The notes below the pieces were generated by a model, which did no database searches, was not told the origin of the DNA, and saw only the letters and a program-made list of their open reading frames with translations. Of a DNA stretch of 64,000 nt, positions 33,901-44,773 are shown piece by piece. Source of the stretch: JANYHH01 sp965249745 (lineage in GTDB: Bacteria > Deinococcota > Deinococci > Deinococcales > JAAFIG01); the NCBI GenBank assembly GCA_965249745.1, contig OZ252252.1, positions 1,116,001-1,180,000 on the forward strand, written 5' to 3'. Each line of letters opens with the position of its first letter. The stretch's first letter is position 1. A program made the translations under genes and the position numbers.

Positions 33901-34797
33901 TCAGATGCGCTCGCGCCAACCGAGAATTTTGGAGAGGAAGCGCTTGTGCCACGGCGGTTTGTACTGCTTGATAAAGCTTTGCGTGGCCACCCGGCTGCCG
34001 ACATCGTGACCGTAATCCTGGGTCAGGTTATAGCGATGATCCATCATCCACAGGTACAAGTCCGCCTCGGTGCGGCCGGGGAACGACTCGAGGGCCTTGG
34101 CGGCCCGCATCTCGCCGACCATGTGGATGTAAATGCGGTCGTACCAACTGGTGACGGCTTCCTCGTAGGGAATGTCGCGTTTCAGGTTCAAGCCCAGGTA
34201 ATACTGACGTTTTTGAATGTGGTCCAGCAGGATATCGTATCGTCCGGGCGTGCTGAAGAAAATTTCTGCGTGATCTGGGCGCACTCCGTCCAGCCTCGTG
34301 TTTTCCAGGAAGCGGGCGTACTCGCCCTTGATGATGAAGTCCTTGATATCGTCACCCTTCTCCGGCGGCACGGTCACGTCCAGCTCGATCACCTCGGCGT
34401 CAATGAACTTCTGCCCGTCCAAGTGCGCCACCGAAACGCGGTGATTGCCATCCTTGACAAAATAGGTATCCCCAACCTTATAGACCTGAATCGCGGGCAG
34501 TTCCCGTCCCTCTAAGCGCAACCGGCGGATGTTGGACCAGCGTTCCTTCAGGTGATCGGAGCGCGGAAAGAAGGCCTCGTCGAAATCGCGGTAACGATCC
34601 ACCGAACCGATGATCGCGGAAACCGGAATCGTTTGAATTCCAATGTAATGTTCCCCGGTGGGGTTCAAGTGCTTGACCGCCTCGAAGGGCAAGAGGTCGT
34701 TGTCCTCGCCGCGCAACCAGGCCAGAAAGTCATGCACCCAGACGCGCCGCATGGCGGTTTTCAAATCTGCGTCGGCTTGACTGCCGTGCCAATCCAT
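33901..34797 (-). CDS. ParB/sulfiredoxin-like domain protein (DUF4032-like)
   Basis: 298 residues from the ATG at 34797, preceded by GGAG at a 6-nt gap; an in-frame ATG 15 codons upstream lacks a site. The segment LPAIQVYKVGDTYFVKDGNHRVSVAHLDG near residue 95 is a ParB/Srx-type fold, whose nucleotide-binding loop would be in KDGNHRVSVA. The C-terminal half, with YLGLNLKRDIPYEEAVTSWY and DLYLWMMDHRYNL, is typical of DUF4032-like proteins. A role in signalling or gene control is assumed for the family; nothing here decides it. Confidence 0.7.
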   Translation of the reverse strand: MDWHGSQADADLKTAMRRVWVHDFLAWLRGEDNDLLPFEAVKHLNPTGEHYIGIQTIPVSAIIGSVDRYRDFDEAFFPRSDHLKERWSNIRRLRLEGRELPAIQVYKVGDTYFVKDGNHRVSVAHLDGQKFIDAEVIELDVTVPPEKGDDIKDFIIKGEYARFLENTRLDGVRPDHAEIFFSTPGRYDILLDHIQKRQYYLGLNLKRDIPYEEAVTSWYDRIYIHMVGEMRAAKALESFPGRTEADLYLWMMDHRYNLTQDYGHDVGSRVATQSFIKQYKPPWHKRFLSKILGWRERI

Positions 34798-34957
34798 ACT
34801 GTTCTCCAAACCTGCTGACTCGAGGTGATGCCGGGTCATCACGCCAGACGGTGTGACAATTCAGGGTACAACGCCGTCCCTGAGAACGCATCCGCCAAAT
34901 ACCCAAGGTCGCTTTATGGTTGTGTCTGACAGCGTTCCGGCTCGAGGCAGCTCAAGG

Positions 34958-34963
34958 TAGAGT
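34958..34963 (+). promoter_or_regulatory. Leaderless-type -10 (TAGAGT)
   Basis: TAGAGT six bases before the trmL ATG. Confidence 0.55.
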
Positions 34964-34969
34964 GAAGAG

Positions 34970-35461
34970 ATGTTAAACGTCGTGCTGTTTCAACCCGAGA
35001 ACCCGCACAACACTGGAGCCATCGGGCGGACCTGTGCGCTTTTCACCGCGCAGCTCCATCTGATCCGCCCGCTCGGGTTCGAGTACCCGAACCGTGACGT
35101 GCGCCGCGCCAGCATGGATTACCTTCAGGACGAAGCGGCCACGCTGCACGAGTCCTGGGAGGCCTTCGTCGGGTCGCTGCTAGCAGGCTCTCGAGTCTGG
35201 TTGCTAGCCGACCGGGGCAGTCAGGTCTACTCGCAGGTGCAGTTCAAAGATGGCGATTACCTCGTGTTTGGGCGCGAATCGGATGGATTGCCAGAGACAA
35301 TCCTCGAGTCGTACCCAGGGCTGAGCATTCCGATGCCCGGCGCTCGTCTCGGTCCCAGGACCGATCACCGCTTTCACAGCTTGAACGTGTCCGTCAGTGT
35401 GGCCGTGGCGCTGGGCGAGGCAGCGCGGCAAGTCACAGAGAACTGGACGCTCGAGGGGTGA
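34970..35461 (+). CDS. trmL: tRNA (cytidine/uridine-34 2'-O)-methyltransferase
   Basis: 163 residues, a minimal SPOUT methyltransferase. Motifs: LFQPENPHNTGAIGRTCA at the N-terminus, LVFGRESDGLP in the middle and IPMPG...SLNVSVSVAVALGEAAR at the C-terminal trefoil knot, where S-adenosylmethionine binds. It methylates the 2'-OH of the wobble base in certain leucine tRNAs. The ATG follows TAGAGT by six bases. No operon partner. Confidence 0.93.
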   Translation: MLNVVLFQPENPHNTGAIGRTCALFTAQLHLIRPLGFEYPNRDVRRASMDYLQDEAATLHESWEAFVGSLLAGSRVWLLADRGSQVYSQVQFKDGDYLVFGRESDGLPETILESYPGLSIPMPGARLGPRTDHRFHSLNVSVSVAVALGEAARQVTENWTLEG

Positions 35462-35562
35462 ACCCCCAGGATTCGCGCGGATCACTCTGACTCATGACCT
35501 AGAGGCGCTCGAGACTCGAGCACATATTTGGGGCGCATCAGAGGGCGACCCGGAACCTGCCG

Positions 35563-36219
35563 CTATTTCGCACCGACGAGTTCTGGCACAGATAATTCCA
35601 ACAGCGTGTACCCGTAGGCGTTCACGACCCTCGAGCCGAACGCGGTCGTGTACTCCAATTTCCGCCCCTCATAGTTGTGAACGTGACCGTGAACCATCAG
35701 CGGTGGCTTGTGCTTCTCCAGAAACGCCCCCAGAGCCTTGCAGGGCCGGTGCGCGAAGTCGCTCCCGGCGTGCGGCCCGGGCGGCGGGGCGTGCGTCAAA
35801 AAGATGTCTAGGTCGCGTCCAGTGCGGCGCTTGTTCCACCACAGCACTGGTTCCAGCTTTTGCAACCCGATCCGCGCCTCGAGGCCGGTGTACTGTCCCT
35901 CGCTGCTCTCGTTGTATTTCGGTGCGCCGCCCCAACCGACAATCGTCAGCCCGGCCGCCTTGACGATCCGACCGTGCGCGTTGATCGCGCCGCCTGGCGG
36001 GGTCAGATTCCCAAGGTAATCCTTGACCTTTTCCTGACCGTGGTTGCCGTGAACCCAGACGACCGGGCAGGTGACTTTGGTGGCCAGAAACTCGATGAAA
36101 TACCCTGGCAGATCCCCCGCGCACAAGACAAGATCCAGCGGCTCGAGGCCACTCGGGAAGGTTTCGCGGTAGATGAACGGACTGATCGTGTCCGCCACCG
36201 CCAGGATGCGTTTCTGCAT
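35563..36219 (-). CDS. Metallophosphoesterase
   Basis: 218 residues from the ATG at 36219; TAGAAT lies 11 bases upstream, inside the 12 extra codons that an earlier ATG (36255) would add. Motifs are AVADTISPF, LVLCAGDLPGYF, VWVHGNHGQE, LTHAPPPGPHAGSDFAH and VHGHVHNYEG. The first motif has ADT where most calcineurin-like enzymes have DxH, so one metal ligand looks altered. Substrate unknown; probably cytoplasmic. Confidence 0.82.
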   Translation of the reverse strand: MQKRILAVADTISPFIYRETFPSGLEPLDLVLCAGDLPGYFIEFLATKVTCPVVWVHGNHGQEKVKDYLGNLTPPGGAINAHGRIVKAAGLTIVGWGGAPKYNESSEGQYTGLEARIGLQKLEPVLWWNKRRTGRDLDIFLTHAPPPGPHAGSDFAHRPCKALGAFLEKHKPPLMVHGHVHNYEGRKLEYTTAFGSRVVNAYGYTLLELSVPELVGAK

Positions 36220-36457
36220 TTCGTTGTGGAATTCTAACCCGCCCGTGAACACCATCAGCGTGTCACAAACTCCATCCGCTCGAGCCGCTTGACCTCACTT
36301 CAGTCGGTCATGAGTTGCCGACTCGAGAGCTGTTGTAAGCAGAGGAAATCTCGAGCCACTCAAATCAAGCACGTCGTATTTACTTGGGTGTTGCGACCAA
36401 AAGGCAAACTTCGGGGAAGCTGACCCTCAGAGACTCAGAAAACAACTCGAGCTGAAC

Positions 36458-37360
36458 TTAGGTTGCCACCCAAACGAGCCGATTGCTGGTAATCTGGGAC
36501 TTCACCAGCCCGTGCTCCTCCAAATCCGTCAGGAACGCCAGCACCGCCGTCTGGTTCAGCACGTAGCGGCTCAAATCCGTCATGACAATCTCCAACATGG
36601 CGCAGACGCGTTCCAGAATGTCCGGCAGTGTACCGGGGCTGCCGCAGGCCGCGAGTACCGCCGCACCCGCCCGCTCGAGCGCGGCGAGGTTGGCGTCGCA
36701 CAGGGCGGCCAGGTCGGTGGTCGGATCGCCGTGACCGGGTAGCACAAGCCGAACACCGCTGTTCCTCACGGTTTCGATTGCCTCGCGCTGATGTTGCACG
36801 TCCACGCTGAATTGCAGCGGGTACTTTTGCAGTAACGGCACGCCGAAGACCGCGTCCGCCGCGAACAGCACGTCTCCCACCAGCACCGCGAACTGGATGT
36901 GGGCGTGCCCCGAAACCTCGAGCAGGGTGAGGCTCACGCCCGCGATGATTTTCGGTCCGGGTTCGTTCAATATTTTTGTGCCGCTCGCCGGAGCCAGCAA
37001 CCACTTGTTTTGAAGCGCCTGCGGCGGTCTCGCACCGCCCCAGAGGTAGATCGGCTCCAAAATCGGATAGCGCAGAATCGCCTCTTCAAAAATCGGGCTG
37101 TAGGCCGGAATCCCCAGGGTCTCCTGCAAGTACGCGTTACCGCCGTAATGATCGGCGTGCGAGTGCGTGTTGATGATCGCCCTCGGCTCCAATCTACGCG
37201 CACGGCAGGCTTTCAGGATGCGCTTGCCGTGATCCCGGTCGCTCCCCGTGTCCACCAGCAGGCAACCGCCCGCTTCCGGGGTTTCGATGACGCCGACGTT
37301 GACCGCGCCGGGCAGGTAATGCGCACCGCTCGAGAGGGAGATCAGCTCAGCTTGTGCCAC
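36458..37360 (-). CDS. MBL-fold metallohydrolase
   Basis: 300 residues. The metallo-beta-lactamase motif NTHSHADHYGGN lies near residue 80, with the other metal ligands in EVSGHAHIQFAV, FAADAVFG and VLPGHGDP. The last 80 residues form a winged-helix-like domain (LSRYVLNQTAVLAFLTDLEEHGLVK), as in LACTB2-type hydrolases, so a ribonuclease or glyoxalase-like activity is conceivable but undecided. GTG start; CATAAT seven bases upstream suggests a leaderless transcript. Confidence 0.88.
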   Translation of the reverse strand: MAQAELISLSSGAHYLPGAVNVGVIETPEAGGCLLVDTGSDRDHGKRILKACRARRLEPRAIINTHSHADHYGGNAYLQETLGIPAYSPIFEEAILRYPILEPIYLWGGARPPQALQNKWLLAPASGTKILNEPGPKIIAGVSLTLLEVSGHAHIQFAVLVGDVLFAADAVFGVPLLQKYPLQFSVDVQHQREAIETVRNSGVRLVLPGHGDPTTDLAALCDANLAALERAGAAVLAACGSPGTLPDILERVCAMLEIVMTDLSRYVLNQTAVLAFLTDLEEHGLVKSQITSNRLVWVAT

Positions 37361-37367
37361 GCAGAGG

Positions 37368-37373
37368 ATTATG
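37368..37373 (-). promoter_or_regulatory. Leaderless-type -10 (CATAAT)
   Basis: CATAAT on the minus strand seven bases before the GTG of the MBL-fold gene. Confidence 0.4.
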
Positions 37374-37453
37374 CCATCTCGAGGTGACCTGTCTCAGGGT
37401 GGATCGTTTTAAATCAAACCTCGAGTCAAACCCCAGCCCGTTCAGGCGATCGG

Positions 37454-37459
37454 TACAAT
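37454..37459 (+). promoter_or_regulatory. Leaderless-type -10 (TACAAT)
   Basis: TACAAT six bases before the ATG of the TMEM175-like gene. Confidence 0.6.
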
Positions 37460-37465
37460 TCTGCT

Positions 37466-38089
37466 ATGACGATTTACAACCGAATCGCTGGGCAGGGTTT
37501 GGAGCGGCTGGCGGCGCTGAGTGACGGCGTGTTCGCCATTGCCATGACGCTGATCGTATTGGAGATCCGCTTGCCGCAAGTGGAGATTCACTCGGAGCCT
37601 GAACTCTGGGTCGCGCTCGGGTCGCTCGCGCCTCGTATGTTGACGTACCTGCTGAGTTTTTTGACGCTCGGAATTTTCTGGATCGGACAGCAGACGCAGC
37701 TCAATCAACTTGAGCGGAGCGACCGCGACCTGTCGTGGATTCACTTCGCGTTTCTTTCCATCGTGTGTCTGCTGCCGTTCACGACGACCTTACTGTCCGA
37801 ATTTTTGTCGTTCCGCACGGCACTCCTGTTGTACTGGCTGAATATCTTTCTGCTCGGGTTGACGCTGCTCTGGGCTTGGCGGCACGCGGCTCGAGCCGGA
37901 CTAGTCAAACCCGATGCGCCCGAGGGAATCGCTCGAGCCATTCAACGGCGCATCGTCGTGGCGCAACTGCTTTACGCCCTCGGCGCTTTGTTATCCGTCC
38001 TCAGCACCTATCTCAGCATTGCCTTCATCATTTTGGTGCAACTCAATTACGCAATCGCCCCTCGAGTCAGAGGGCTGTTCAAGCTCTGA
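37466..38089 (+). CDS. TMEM175-family (DUF1211) ion channel
   Basis: 207 residues with six membrane helices. The first helix carries the signature ALSDGVFAIAMTLIVLEIRLP, the FSDGVFAIA-type motif that lines the pore of bacterial TMEM175 potassium channels. The later helix LTYLLSFLTLGIFWIGQQTQL is also typical. It probably conducts K+ with low selectivity through a tetramer. The ATG follows TACAAT by six bases. It is followed by an SDR gene with its own -10 element. Confidence 0.9.
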   Translation: MTIYNRIAGQGLERLAALSDGVFAIAMTLIVLEIRLPQVEIHSEPELWVALGSLAPRMLTYLLSFLTLGIFWIGQQTQLNQLERSDRDLSWIHFAFLSIVCLLPFTTTLLSEFLSFRTALLLYWLNIFLLGLTLLWAWRHAARAGLVKPDAPEGIARAIQRRIVVAQLLYALGALLSVLSTYLSIAFIILVQLNYAIAPRVRGLFKL

Positions 38090-38116
38090 GGGTTTCAACG
38101 CCTCAGCCTCACCTGT

Positions 38117-38122
38117 TAGGCT
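38117..38122 (+). promoter_or_regulatory. Leaderless-type -10 (TAGGCT)
   Basis: TAGGCT six bases before the SDR ATG. Confidence 0.5.
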
Positions 38123-38128
38123 TCAAGC

Positions 38129-38899
38129 ATGAGCATCGAAGGCGCGGGCGGCCTGCACATCATCCTGACCGGAGCCTCGAGCGGGCTGGGTGAGGCCACA
38201 GCCAGGGCGCTGGCGCAGGCGGGACACAGATTGGTACTCGCGGCGAGACGCGCAGAACTCCTGGAGGCGCTGGTAAAGGACATCAACCCGTCCGGGAAGC
38301 GCGTCATCGGCGTGGTTTGCGATGTCAACAAACCGGAAGACCTGGAAGCCCTGGTAGCTCGAGCCAGAGCTGAGTTTGGCGCGGTGCAGGTTTTGATTAA
38401 CAACGCGGGCGTGGATTCCGGCGGGCAGAAATGGTGGGACCGTGAGTCCACGGAGATTCAAAAGGTTTTGCTGACCAATCTGGTCGCGGTCTTTGAACTG
38501 ACGCGGCTGGTCCTGCCAGAGATGATCGCGGAACGGAACGGCCATGTCATCAACATTGGCAGCGTCGCCGGTCGGGTCGGCGTGTCCAGCCTGTACAGCG
38601 CCAGCAAGTTCGGCGTGCGCGGCATGAGTCTGTCCTTGCGCCGCGAGTTGCTGGGAACGGGGGTCAACGTTTCCCTGATCGCGCCGGGCTTCATCCGCAC
38701 CCCAATGACCTCCAAGGGCGGCAAGCGCCCCTTCCCGATGCCCGGACCCGAGATCATCGCCAGTGCCGTGCTGAACCTCCTAGAGACCCCTAAAGCTGAG
38801 GTCATCGTGCCAGGGTATTACCGCCTGTTGTGTTGGCTCGAGACGCTGATGCCCTTTTTGGGCGACCGCCTCGTGCAGCGCTCCTGGAAAAAGGAATGA
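38129..38899 (+). CDS. Short-chain dehydrogenase/reductase
   Basis: 256 residues, classical SDR length. Rossmann fold with the cofactor motif TGASSGLGEATARALAQAG, then VLAARR (two Arg, favouring NADP), CDVNKPEDLEA, NNAGV and the catalytic Ser and YSASK in SLYSASKFGVRGMSLSLRREL. A C-terminal extension VPGYYRLLCWLETLMPFLGDRL could be an amphipathic membrane anchor. Substrate unknown. Confidence 0.93.
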   Translation: MSIEGAGGLHIILTGASSGLGEATARALAQAGHRLVLAARRAELLEALVKDINPSGKRVIGVVCDVNKPEDLEALVARARAEFGAVQVLINNAGVDSGGQKWWDRESTEIQKVLLTNLVAVFELTRLVLPEMIAERNGHVINIGSVAGRVGVSSLYSASKFGVRGMSLSLRRELLGTGVNVSLIAPGFIRTPMTSKGGKRPFPMPGPEIIASAVLNLLETPKAEVIVPGYYRLLCWLETLMPFLGDRLVQRSWKKE

Positions 38900-39093
38900 T
38901 TGGTGGGCGTTTTCGTCTTGAGCAGATGGTCTGATTGGTGTGCCGGGTTACGAAATAGCGTGTCAGGCATGTTGCATTGCTCCGCTAAAGCGTGTTACCC
39001 TGCGTGACAAGCGCAGTTTCCAACCGCAGTCGTGACAGGCACGAGCTTTTCGCCACTGAAATTCAACCCGGATGCGCTCACACAGGGAGTCCC

Positions 39094-39396
39094 ATGGCCA
39101 AGAAAGCCGCGAAGAAGACGCTGACCAAATCCGACCTGATTGATGTGCTGGCCGACAAGACGCAAGCCAAGAAAAAGGATGTCAAAGCCATGATTGACGG
39201 CTTTGTTGGTGAGATCTCCGGCACGCTCAACAAGGGTGGCAAGGTCCAGATCACGGGTTTTGGAACCTTCGAGGTTCGCAGCCGCAAAGCCCGCACCGGC
39301 GTCAAGCCCGGCACGAAGGACAAGATCAAGATCCCAGCCAGCAAGTACCCGGCCTTCAAACCCGGCAAGGCGCTCAAGGACCAGATCAAGAAGTAA
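39094..39396 (+). CDS. hup: HU-family nucleoid protein
   Basis: 100 residues from the ATG at 39094, preceded by AGGGA. The short lysine-rich head MAKKAAKKTLTKSDLID is followed by the HU fold: VKAMIDGFVGEISGTLNKGG, QITGFGTFEVRSRKARTG and a basic arm ending in KIPASKYPAFKPGKALKDQIK. HU bends and compacts DNA. The extended basic N-terminus is known from Deinococcus HU. A strong terminator follows 18 bp after the stop. Confidence 0.95.
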   Translation: MAKKAAKKTLTKSDLIDVLADKTQAKKKDVKAMIDGFVGEISGTLNKGGKVQITGFGTFEVRSRKARTGVKPGTKDKIKIPASKYPAFKPGKALKDQIKK

Positions 39397-39414
39397 GACG
39401 ACAACTCTCGAGTG

Positions 39415-39440
39415 GGCGGGCCAGTTGGCCCGCCTTTTTA
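39415..39440 (+). terminator. Terminator of the HU gene
   Basis: GGCGGGCC (39415-39422), AGTT, GGCCCGCC (39427-39434), then TTTTTA. Confidence 0.92.
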
Positions 39441-39447
39441 CTTTTAT

Positions 39448-39489
39448 GGCTCGAAATTTACGGCTCGAAATTTACGGCTCGAGATTTAT
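39448..39489. repeat. 14-bp tandem repeat, three copies
   Basis: GGCTCGAAATTTAC at 39448, 39462 and, with two changes, 39476 (GGCTCGAGATTTAT). The third copy carries CTCGAG while the first two carry CTCGAA, so it shows one base change making or breaking the iterated palindrome. Confidence 0.8.
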
Positions 39490-39555
39490 GGTTCGGGGAA
39501 TGCGAATCTCGAGATGATTCTGCCTTTCGTCCGGTTCGCGCCCAAGTCTCCAGGT

Positions 39556-40365
39556 TTAGATTTTGTTTTCAATGGACTTGGATTCTCCGATAGGTACCGT
39601 CTGAGTGAGTACAGTCTCAGCAAGCGCAGCCTCAGTAAGCACAGTCTCGTCGGGGGCAGTCTCATCGGGCAACGCCTCGAGCCAGTCCAGCAGCAAACGA
39701 TTGAAGACCTCCGGTTTGTCCACCATTGGCACGTGCGCCGCGCCAGGAATCACCTCGAGCCGGGATTGGCTGAGTTGCCTCGCTAGGTTCTCGCCCATCG
39801 CTTTCGTGACCCAGGTGTCCCGCTCGCCCCAGACCAGTAGAGTCGGGCAGGTGACACGCTCAAAGATCGCGGCGGGATCGTCGCGCACCACGTAACTGGC
39901 GGCTCGCCAGAGATTTCGCAGCCCCGAGTGCCAGCCGTCTCGCACGACCGTCGGCACGAAACGCGGATCGCCCGCCAGGGCTAGGCGCGGTAGTTCCAGC
40001 ATCAATCGTGGCACCGATTGTCGCACCAAGGCGCTGGCGGAGACCAGACCCAGGCCGCGCAACGGCAACCCGGCCGCGACGTGCAAACCAATGTGCGCCC
40101 CCATCGAATGCCCGACCAGCACACCGCGACCTTCGAGCTGATGTTGCTTTAGAAAACCTGTCAGCAGTTCGGCGGCTTCGGCGATTCCGAGCGGTGCGAA
40201 GCGGGCGGAATCGCCGAAGCCGGGCAGTTCCAGTGTCCAGACTTGGTAGCGCTTTTCCAGCACGGGAACCTGGTATCGCCACCAGCGCCGTGAGCCTGCC
40301 AGACCGTGAACCAGGATCACGGGCGGTCCCTGTCCTTTGACGGTGAAACTGATCCGCTCTGACAC
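39556..40365 (-). CDS. Alpha/beta hydrolase with repeated acidic C-terminal tail
   Basis: 269 residues. Hydrolase fold with VILVHGLAGSRRWW (oxyanion region), nucleophile elbow LVGHSMGAHIGL, acid in VWGERDTW and final His in GAAHVPMVDKPE. The last 35 residues beyond the fold consist of repeated DETAPDETVLTEAALAETVL text and a charged end, encoded by a short degenerate tandem repeat. GTG start; TAAACT six bases upstream suggests leaderless transcription. Substrate unknown. Divergent from the FAD oxidoreductase gene. Confidence 0.88.
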   Translation of the reverse strand: MSERISFTVKGQGPPVILVHGLAGSRRWWRYQVPVLEKRYQVWTLELPGFGDSARFAPLGIAEAAELLTGFLKQHQLEGRGVLVGHSMGAHIGLHVAAGLPLRGLGLVSASALVRQSVPRLMLELPRLALAGDPRFVPTVVRDGWHSGLRNLWRAASYVVRDDPAAIFERVTCPTLLVWGERDTWVTKAMGENLARQLSQSRLEVIPGAAHVPMVDKPEVFNRLLLDWLEALPDETAPDETVLTEAALAETVLTQTVPIGESKSIENKI

Positions 40366-40371
40366 GATCCG

Positions 40372-40377
40372 AGTTTA
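40372..40377 (-). promoter_or_regulatory. Leaderless-type -10 (TAAACT)
   Basis: TAAACT on the minus strand six bases before the GTG of the alpha/beta hydrolase. Confidence 0.55.
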
Positions 40378-40451
40378 AACCTCGAGCTTCAAAACCAGCG
40401 AATGCGGCCCACGCCGCTGTGCCGCGCCAGTTTGCATCGCATCGTGGCAGG

Positions 40452-41462
40452 ATGAATGAGATTGTGGACGTACTGGTCGTCGGGGCTGGACTGGGCGGTC
40501 TCAGCGCCGCTCGAGACCTGTCGCGGGCGGGCTTGAAGCTGCGCGTGCTGGACAAGGGGCGCGGCGTGGGCGGGCGGGCGGCGACGCGACGTGTGGATGG
40601 AGCCGTGATGGATCACGGCGCGCCGTTTTTTACTGCTCGGGGGGAGCGTTTGAACGCCCTGATCGCCAACCTCGAGCGGCAAGAGGTCGTGCGCGTTTGG
40701 ACGAACGGCTTGCACACCTGGCGCGACGGGGAACTGATCGCCCCAGGCGACGGACACCCGCGTTACATCGCATCGGACGGCATGAGCGCCCTCGGGAAAG
40801 CGCTCAGAGACGGAGTGGAACCTGGGGATGCGCCGCTCGAGGTGCGCACCGAAGCCACCGTTTTAAGCGTACAAAAGTCTGATTCCGGCTGGAGTGTCAC
40901 ATTGGAAAGCGGCGAAACCTTGAAGGCTCGAGGCGTCCTGGTGAACGCGCCCGCGCCGCAAGCCCTGAACCTGACAGGTCAGAGTCTTAGCGATAACACC
41001 CGAACCGCCCTCGAGCGCGTGCAATTCGAGGCGTGCTGGGCGCTGCTAGGCTTGTTGCAACGCCGCCCCGAGCTGAGCTGGAAGGGCATCAAGTTGCAGC
41101 ACCCGGCGCTGGATTGGATTGGCTTGGAGCACACGAAGCGCGATTGTGCGCCGGCGGTCGTGGTTCACGCCAGCGCCGCCTGGAGTGCTGCCCACCTAGA
41201 GGAAAACCCAGACGGAATCGGGCCGCAACTCCTAGAAGCCTTGCATCAGGTCACAGGCGACTCGCTCGAGGTTGGCAAAGCCAGCGCCCACCGCTGGCGA
41301 TTTGCCAAAGCCAGTCGGATGCACCCAGCCGCGACCGTGACTCAGGATGGATTGGTGTTCTGCGGCGATTGGTGCGACGCGGACGGGCACGGCAGCCGGG
41401 TTGAGAACGCGCTGGAATCCGGCTGGGCGGCGGCAGGGTACTTGCAAACGTATCTCGAGTAA
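40452..41462 (+). CDS. Renalase-like FAD-dependent oxidoreductase
   Basis: 336 residues from the ATG at 40452 (11 codons after an earlier in-frame ATG that lies before the expected beginning). FAD-binding motif VDVLVVGAGLGGLSAARDLS then VLDKGRGVGGRAATRR, MDHGAPFFTAR, and at the C-terminus LVFCGDWCDADGHGSRVENAL with GWAAAGYL. This pattern is that of the NAD(P)/FAD amine-oxidase-like proteins annotated as renalase-like. Substrate unknown; cytoplasmic. Confidence 0.9.
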   Translation: MNEIVDVLVVGAGLGGLSAARDLSRAGLKLRVLDKGRGVGGRAATRRVDGAVMDHGAPFFTARGERLNALIANLERQEVVRVWTNGLHTWRDGELIAPGDGHPRYIASDGMSALGKALRDGVEPGDAPLEVRTEATVLSVQKSDSGWSVTLESGETLKARGVLVNAPAPQALNLTGQSLSDNTRTALERVQFEACWALLGLLQRRPELSWKGIKLQHPALDWIGLEHTKRDCAPAVVVHASAAWSAAHLEENPDGIGPQLLEALHQVTGDSLEVGKASAHRWRFAKASRMHPAATVTQDGLVFCGDWCDADGHGSRVENALESGWAAAGYLQTYLE

Positions 41463-41600
41463 TTTTGAGCTTGCCAGTTCAAAAAAATTACTCTTGAACT
41501 ACCATCAAATTTGTTGACCCTCGAGACCCGCGCAACTCGAGAACGGCAATTACGTCCCAAACAATCAGGCTCGAGATTTGTTGTGCTGCGATTGGCGATG

Positions 41601-41641
41601 ACGTGTCGGCTGGGCGCAGCGGGCTGCGCCCCTACGGGAAA
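41601..41641 (+). repeat. Dispersed hairpin element, copy 4
   Basis: GTCGGCTGGG head remnant, perfect stem GGGCGCAGC (41612-41620), GG, GCTGCGCCC (41623-41631), then CTACGGGAAA. The stem differs from copies 2 and 3 at six positions, each compensated. Confidence 0.7.
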
Positions 41642-41683
41642 GGCGTGAAGGTGGCACGCCTCGAGTTCGGCGGTTCTAGCCCG

Positions 41684-42613
41684 TTACGGGAGGTGAGCCA
41701 GGCGTTCGGCGATCAGGGCGAAGTACCCGTCGGCGTTCACCCGCATTGCCACGCTCGCGTTCTTGGGTTGCTTCAGCACGTCGTACACGTCGCAGACCGT
41801 TCGCCCGAAGCTCGGACCCTGGTTGATTTCCACGCTGACGAACATTTCCTGAAGCTGGAACAAGTCTGGGCGGATCAACCAGGCGATGATGCAAGGGTCG
41901 TGCAGCGCGGGACCCTCGTACCCGTAACGCTGCTGATACGCGACCTTGAAAAACTCCAGCAATTCGGCGGCGACGAGGCTGGTGCGGTTGCCGTTGCCGC
42001 GAATCGCGGCGATGTGACGCGGCAGCGCGAGCGCCTGATGGGTGACGTTCAAGCCGAACATGGTGATCGGTGCGCCGCTCTCGAACAGGATGCGGGCGGC
42101 GTGCGGGTCGCAGAAGATGTTGAACTCGGCGGCGGGCGTCCAATTGCCTAGCTCGGTGCTGCCGCCCATCAGGACGATGCGTTTCACCAGCGGCACGATG
42201 CGCGGCTCGAGCCGCATGGCGAGCGCCACGTTTGTCATGGCTCCGACCGGGCAGAGCGTGACCTCGTGCGGGTGGGACAGGACGCTTTCGATGATGAACT
42301 CGGCGGCTCGAGCGGCTTCCGGCGTTTTCACTGGGGTCGGGAGTTCGGGTCCGTCCAGGCCGCTCCGCCCATGAACGAACTCGGCGCTGATCCGGTCTCT
42401 GACCAGCGGTTGCGACGCGCCCGCGTACACGGGAACCTCAGAGCCGCACAGTTCCACGATTTTCAGCGCGTTCTGCAAGGTCTGTTCTAGCGCGACATTG
42501 CCGTAGGTCACGGTGACTCCCAGCACCTCGAGTTCGGGACTGGATAAAGCCAGCATGATCGCCAGGGCGTCGTCGTGACCGGGGTCGCAATCCAGGATGA
42601 TCTTGTGTGCCAC
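41684..42613 (-). CDS. Inosine-uridine-type nucleoside hydrolase
   Basis: 309 residues. The calcium site motif LDCDPGHDDALAIMLAL is at the N-terminus; further features are VTYGNVALEQTLQNAL, MGGSTELGNWTPAAEFNIFCDPHAA and the late HDPCIIAW with the last Asp ligand. The enzyme hydrolyses the N-glycosidic bond of ribonucleosides to free base and ribose. The GTG start follows TAGAAT by six bases. recQ lies upstream on the same strand, 22 bp away, but the separate -10 suggests its own promoter. Confidence 0.93.
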   Translation of the reverse strand: MAHKIILDCDPGHDDALAIMLALSSPELEVLGVTVTYGNVALEQTLQNALKIVELCGSEVPVYAGASQPLVRDRISAEFVHGRSGLDGPELPTPVKTPEAARAAEFIIESVLSHPHEVTLCPVGAMTNVALAMRLEPRIVPLVKRIVLMGGSTELGNWTPAAEFNIFCDPHAARILFESGAPITMFGLNVTHQALALPRHIAAIRGNGNRTSLVAAELLEFFKVAYQQRYGYEGPALHDPCIIAWLIRPDLFQLQEMFVSVEINQGPSFGRTVCDVYDVLKQPKNASVAMRVNADGYFALIAERLAHLP

Positions 42614-42619
42614 GGGTTG

Positions 42620-42625
42620 ATTCTA
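42620..42625 (-). promoter_or_regulatory. Leaderless-type -10 (TAGAAT)
   Basis: TAGAAT on the minus strand six bases before the GTG of the nucleoside hydrolase, in the 22-bp gap after recQ. Confidence 0.55.
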
Positions 42626-42635
42626 CCGGTTGAGG

Positions 42636-44678
<2,043 letters not shown>

Positions 44679-44686
44679 CGTCCAGA

Positions 44687-44692
44687 AGTATA
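44687..44692 (-). promoter_or_regulatory. Leaderless-type -10 (TATACT) of recQ
   Basis: TATACT on the minus strand eight bases before the recQ ATG. Confidence 0.5.
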
Positions 44693-44773
44693 GCCTTACA
44701 ACTCCATTGTTTCTGACGCGTGAACACAGAAGCCGCTTCCACAGCGCAATTCCGGCGTGATACAAATGAGGTC

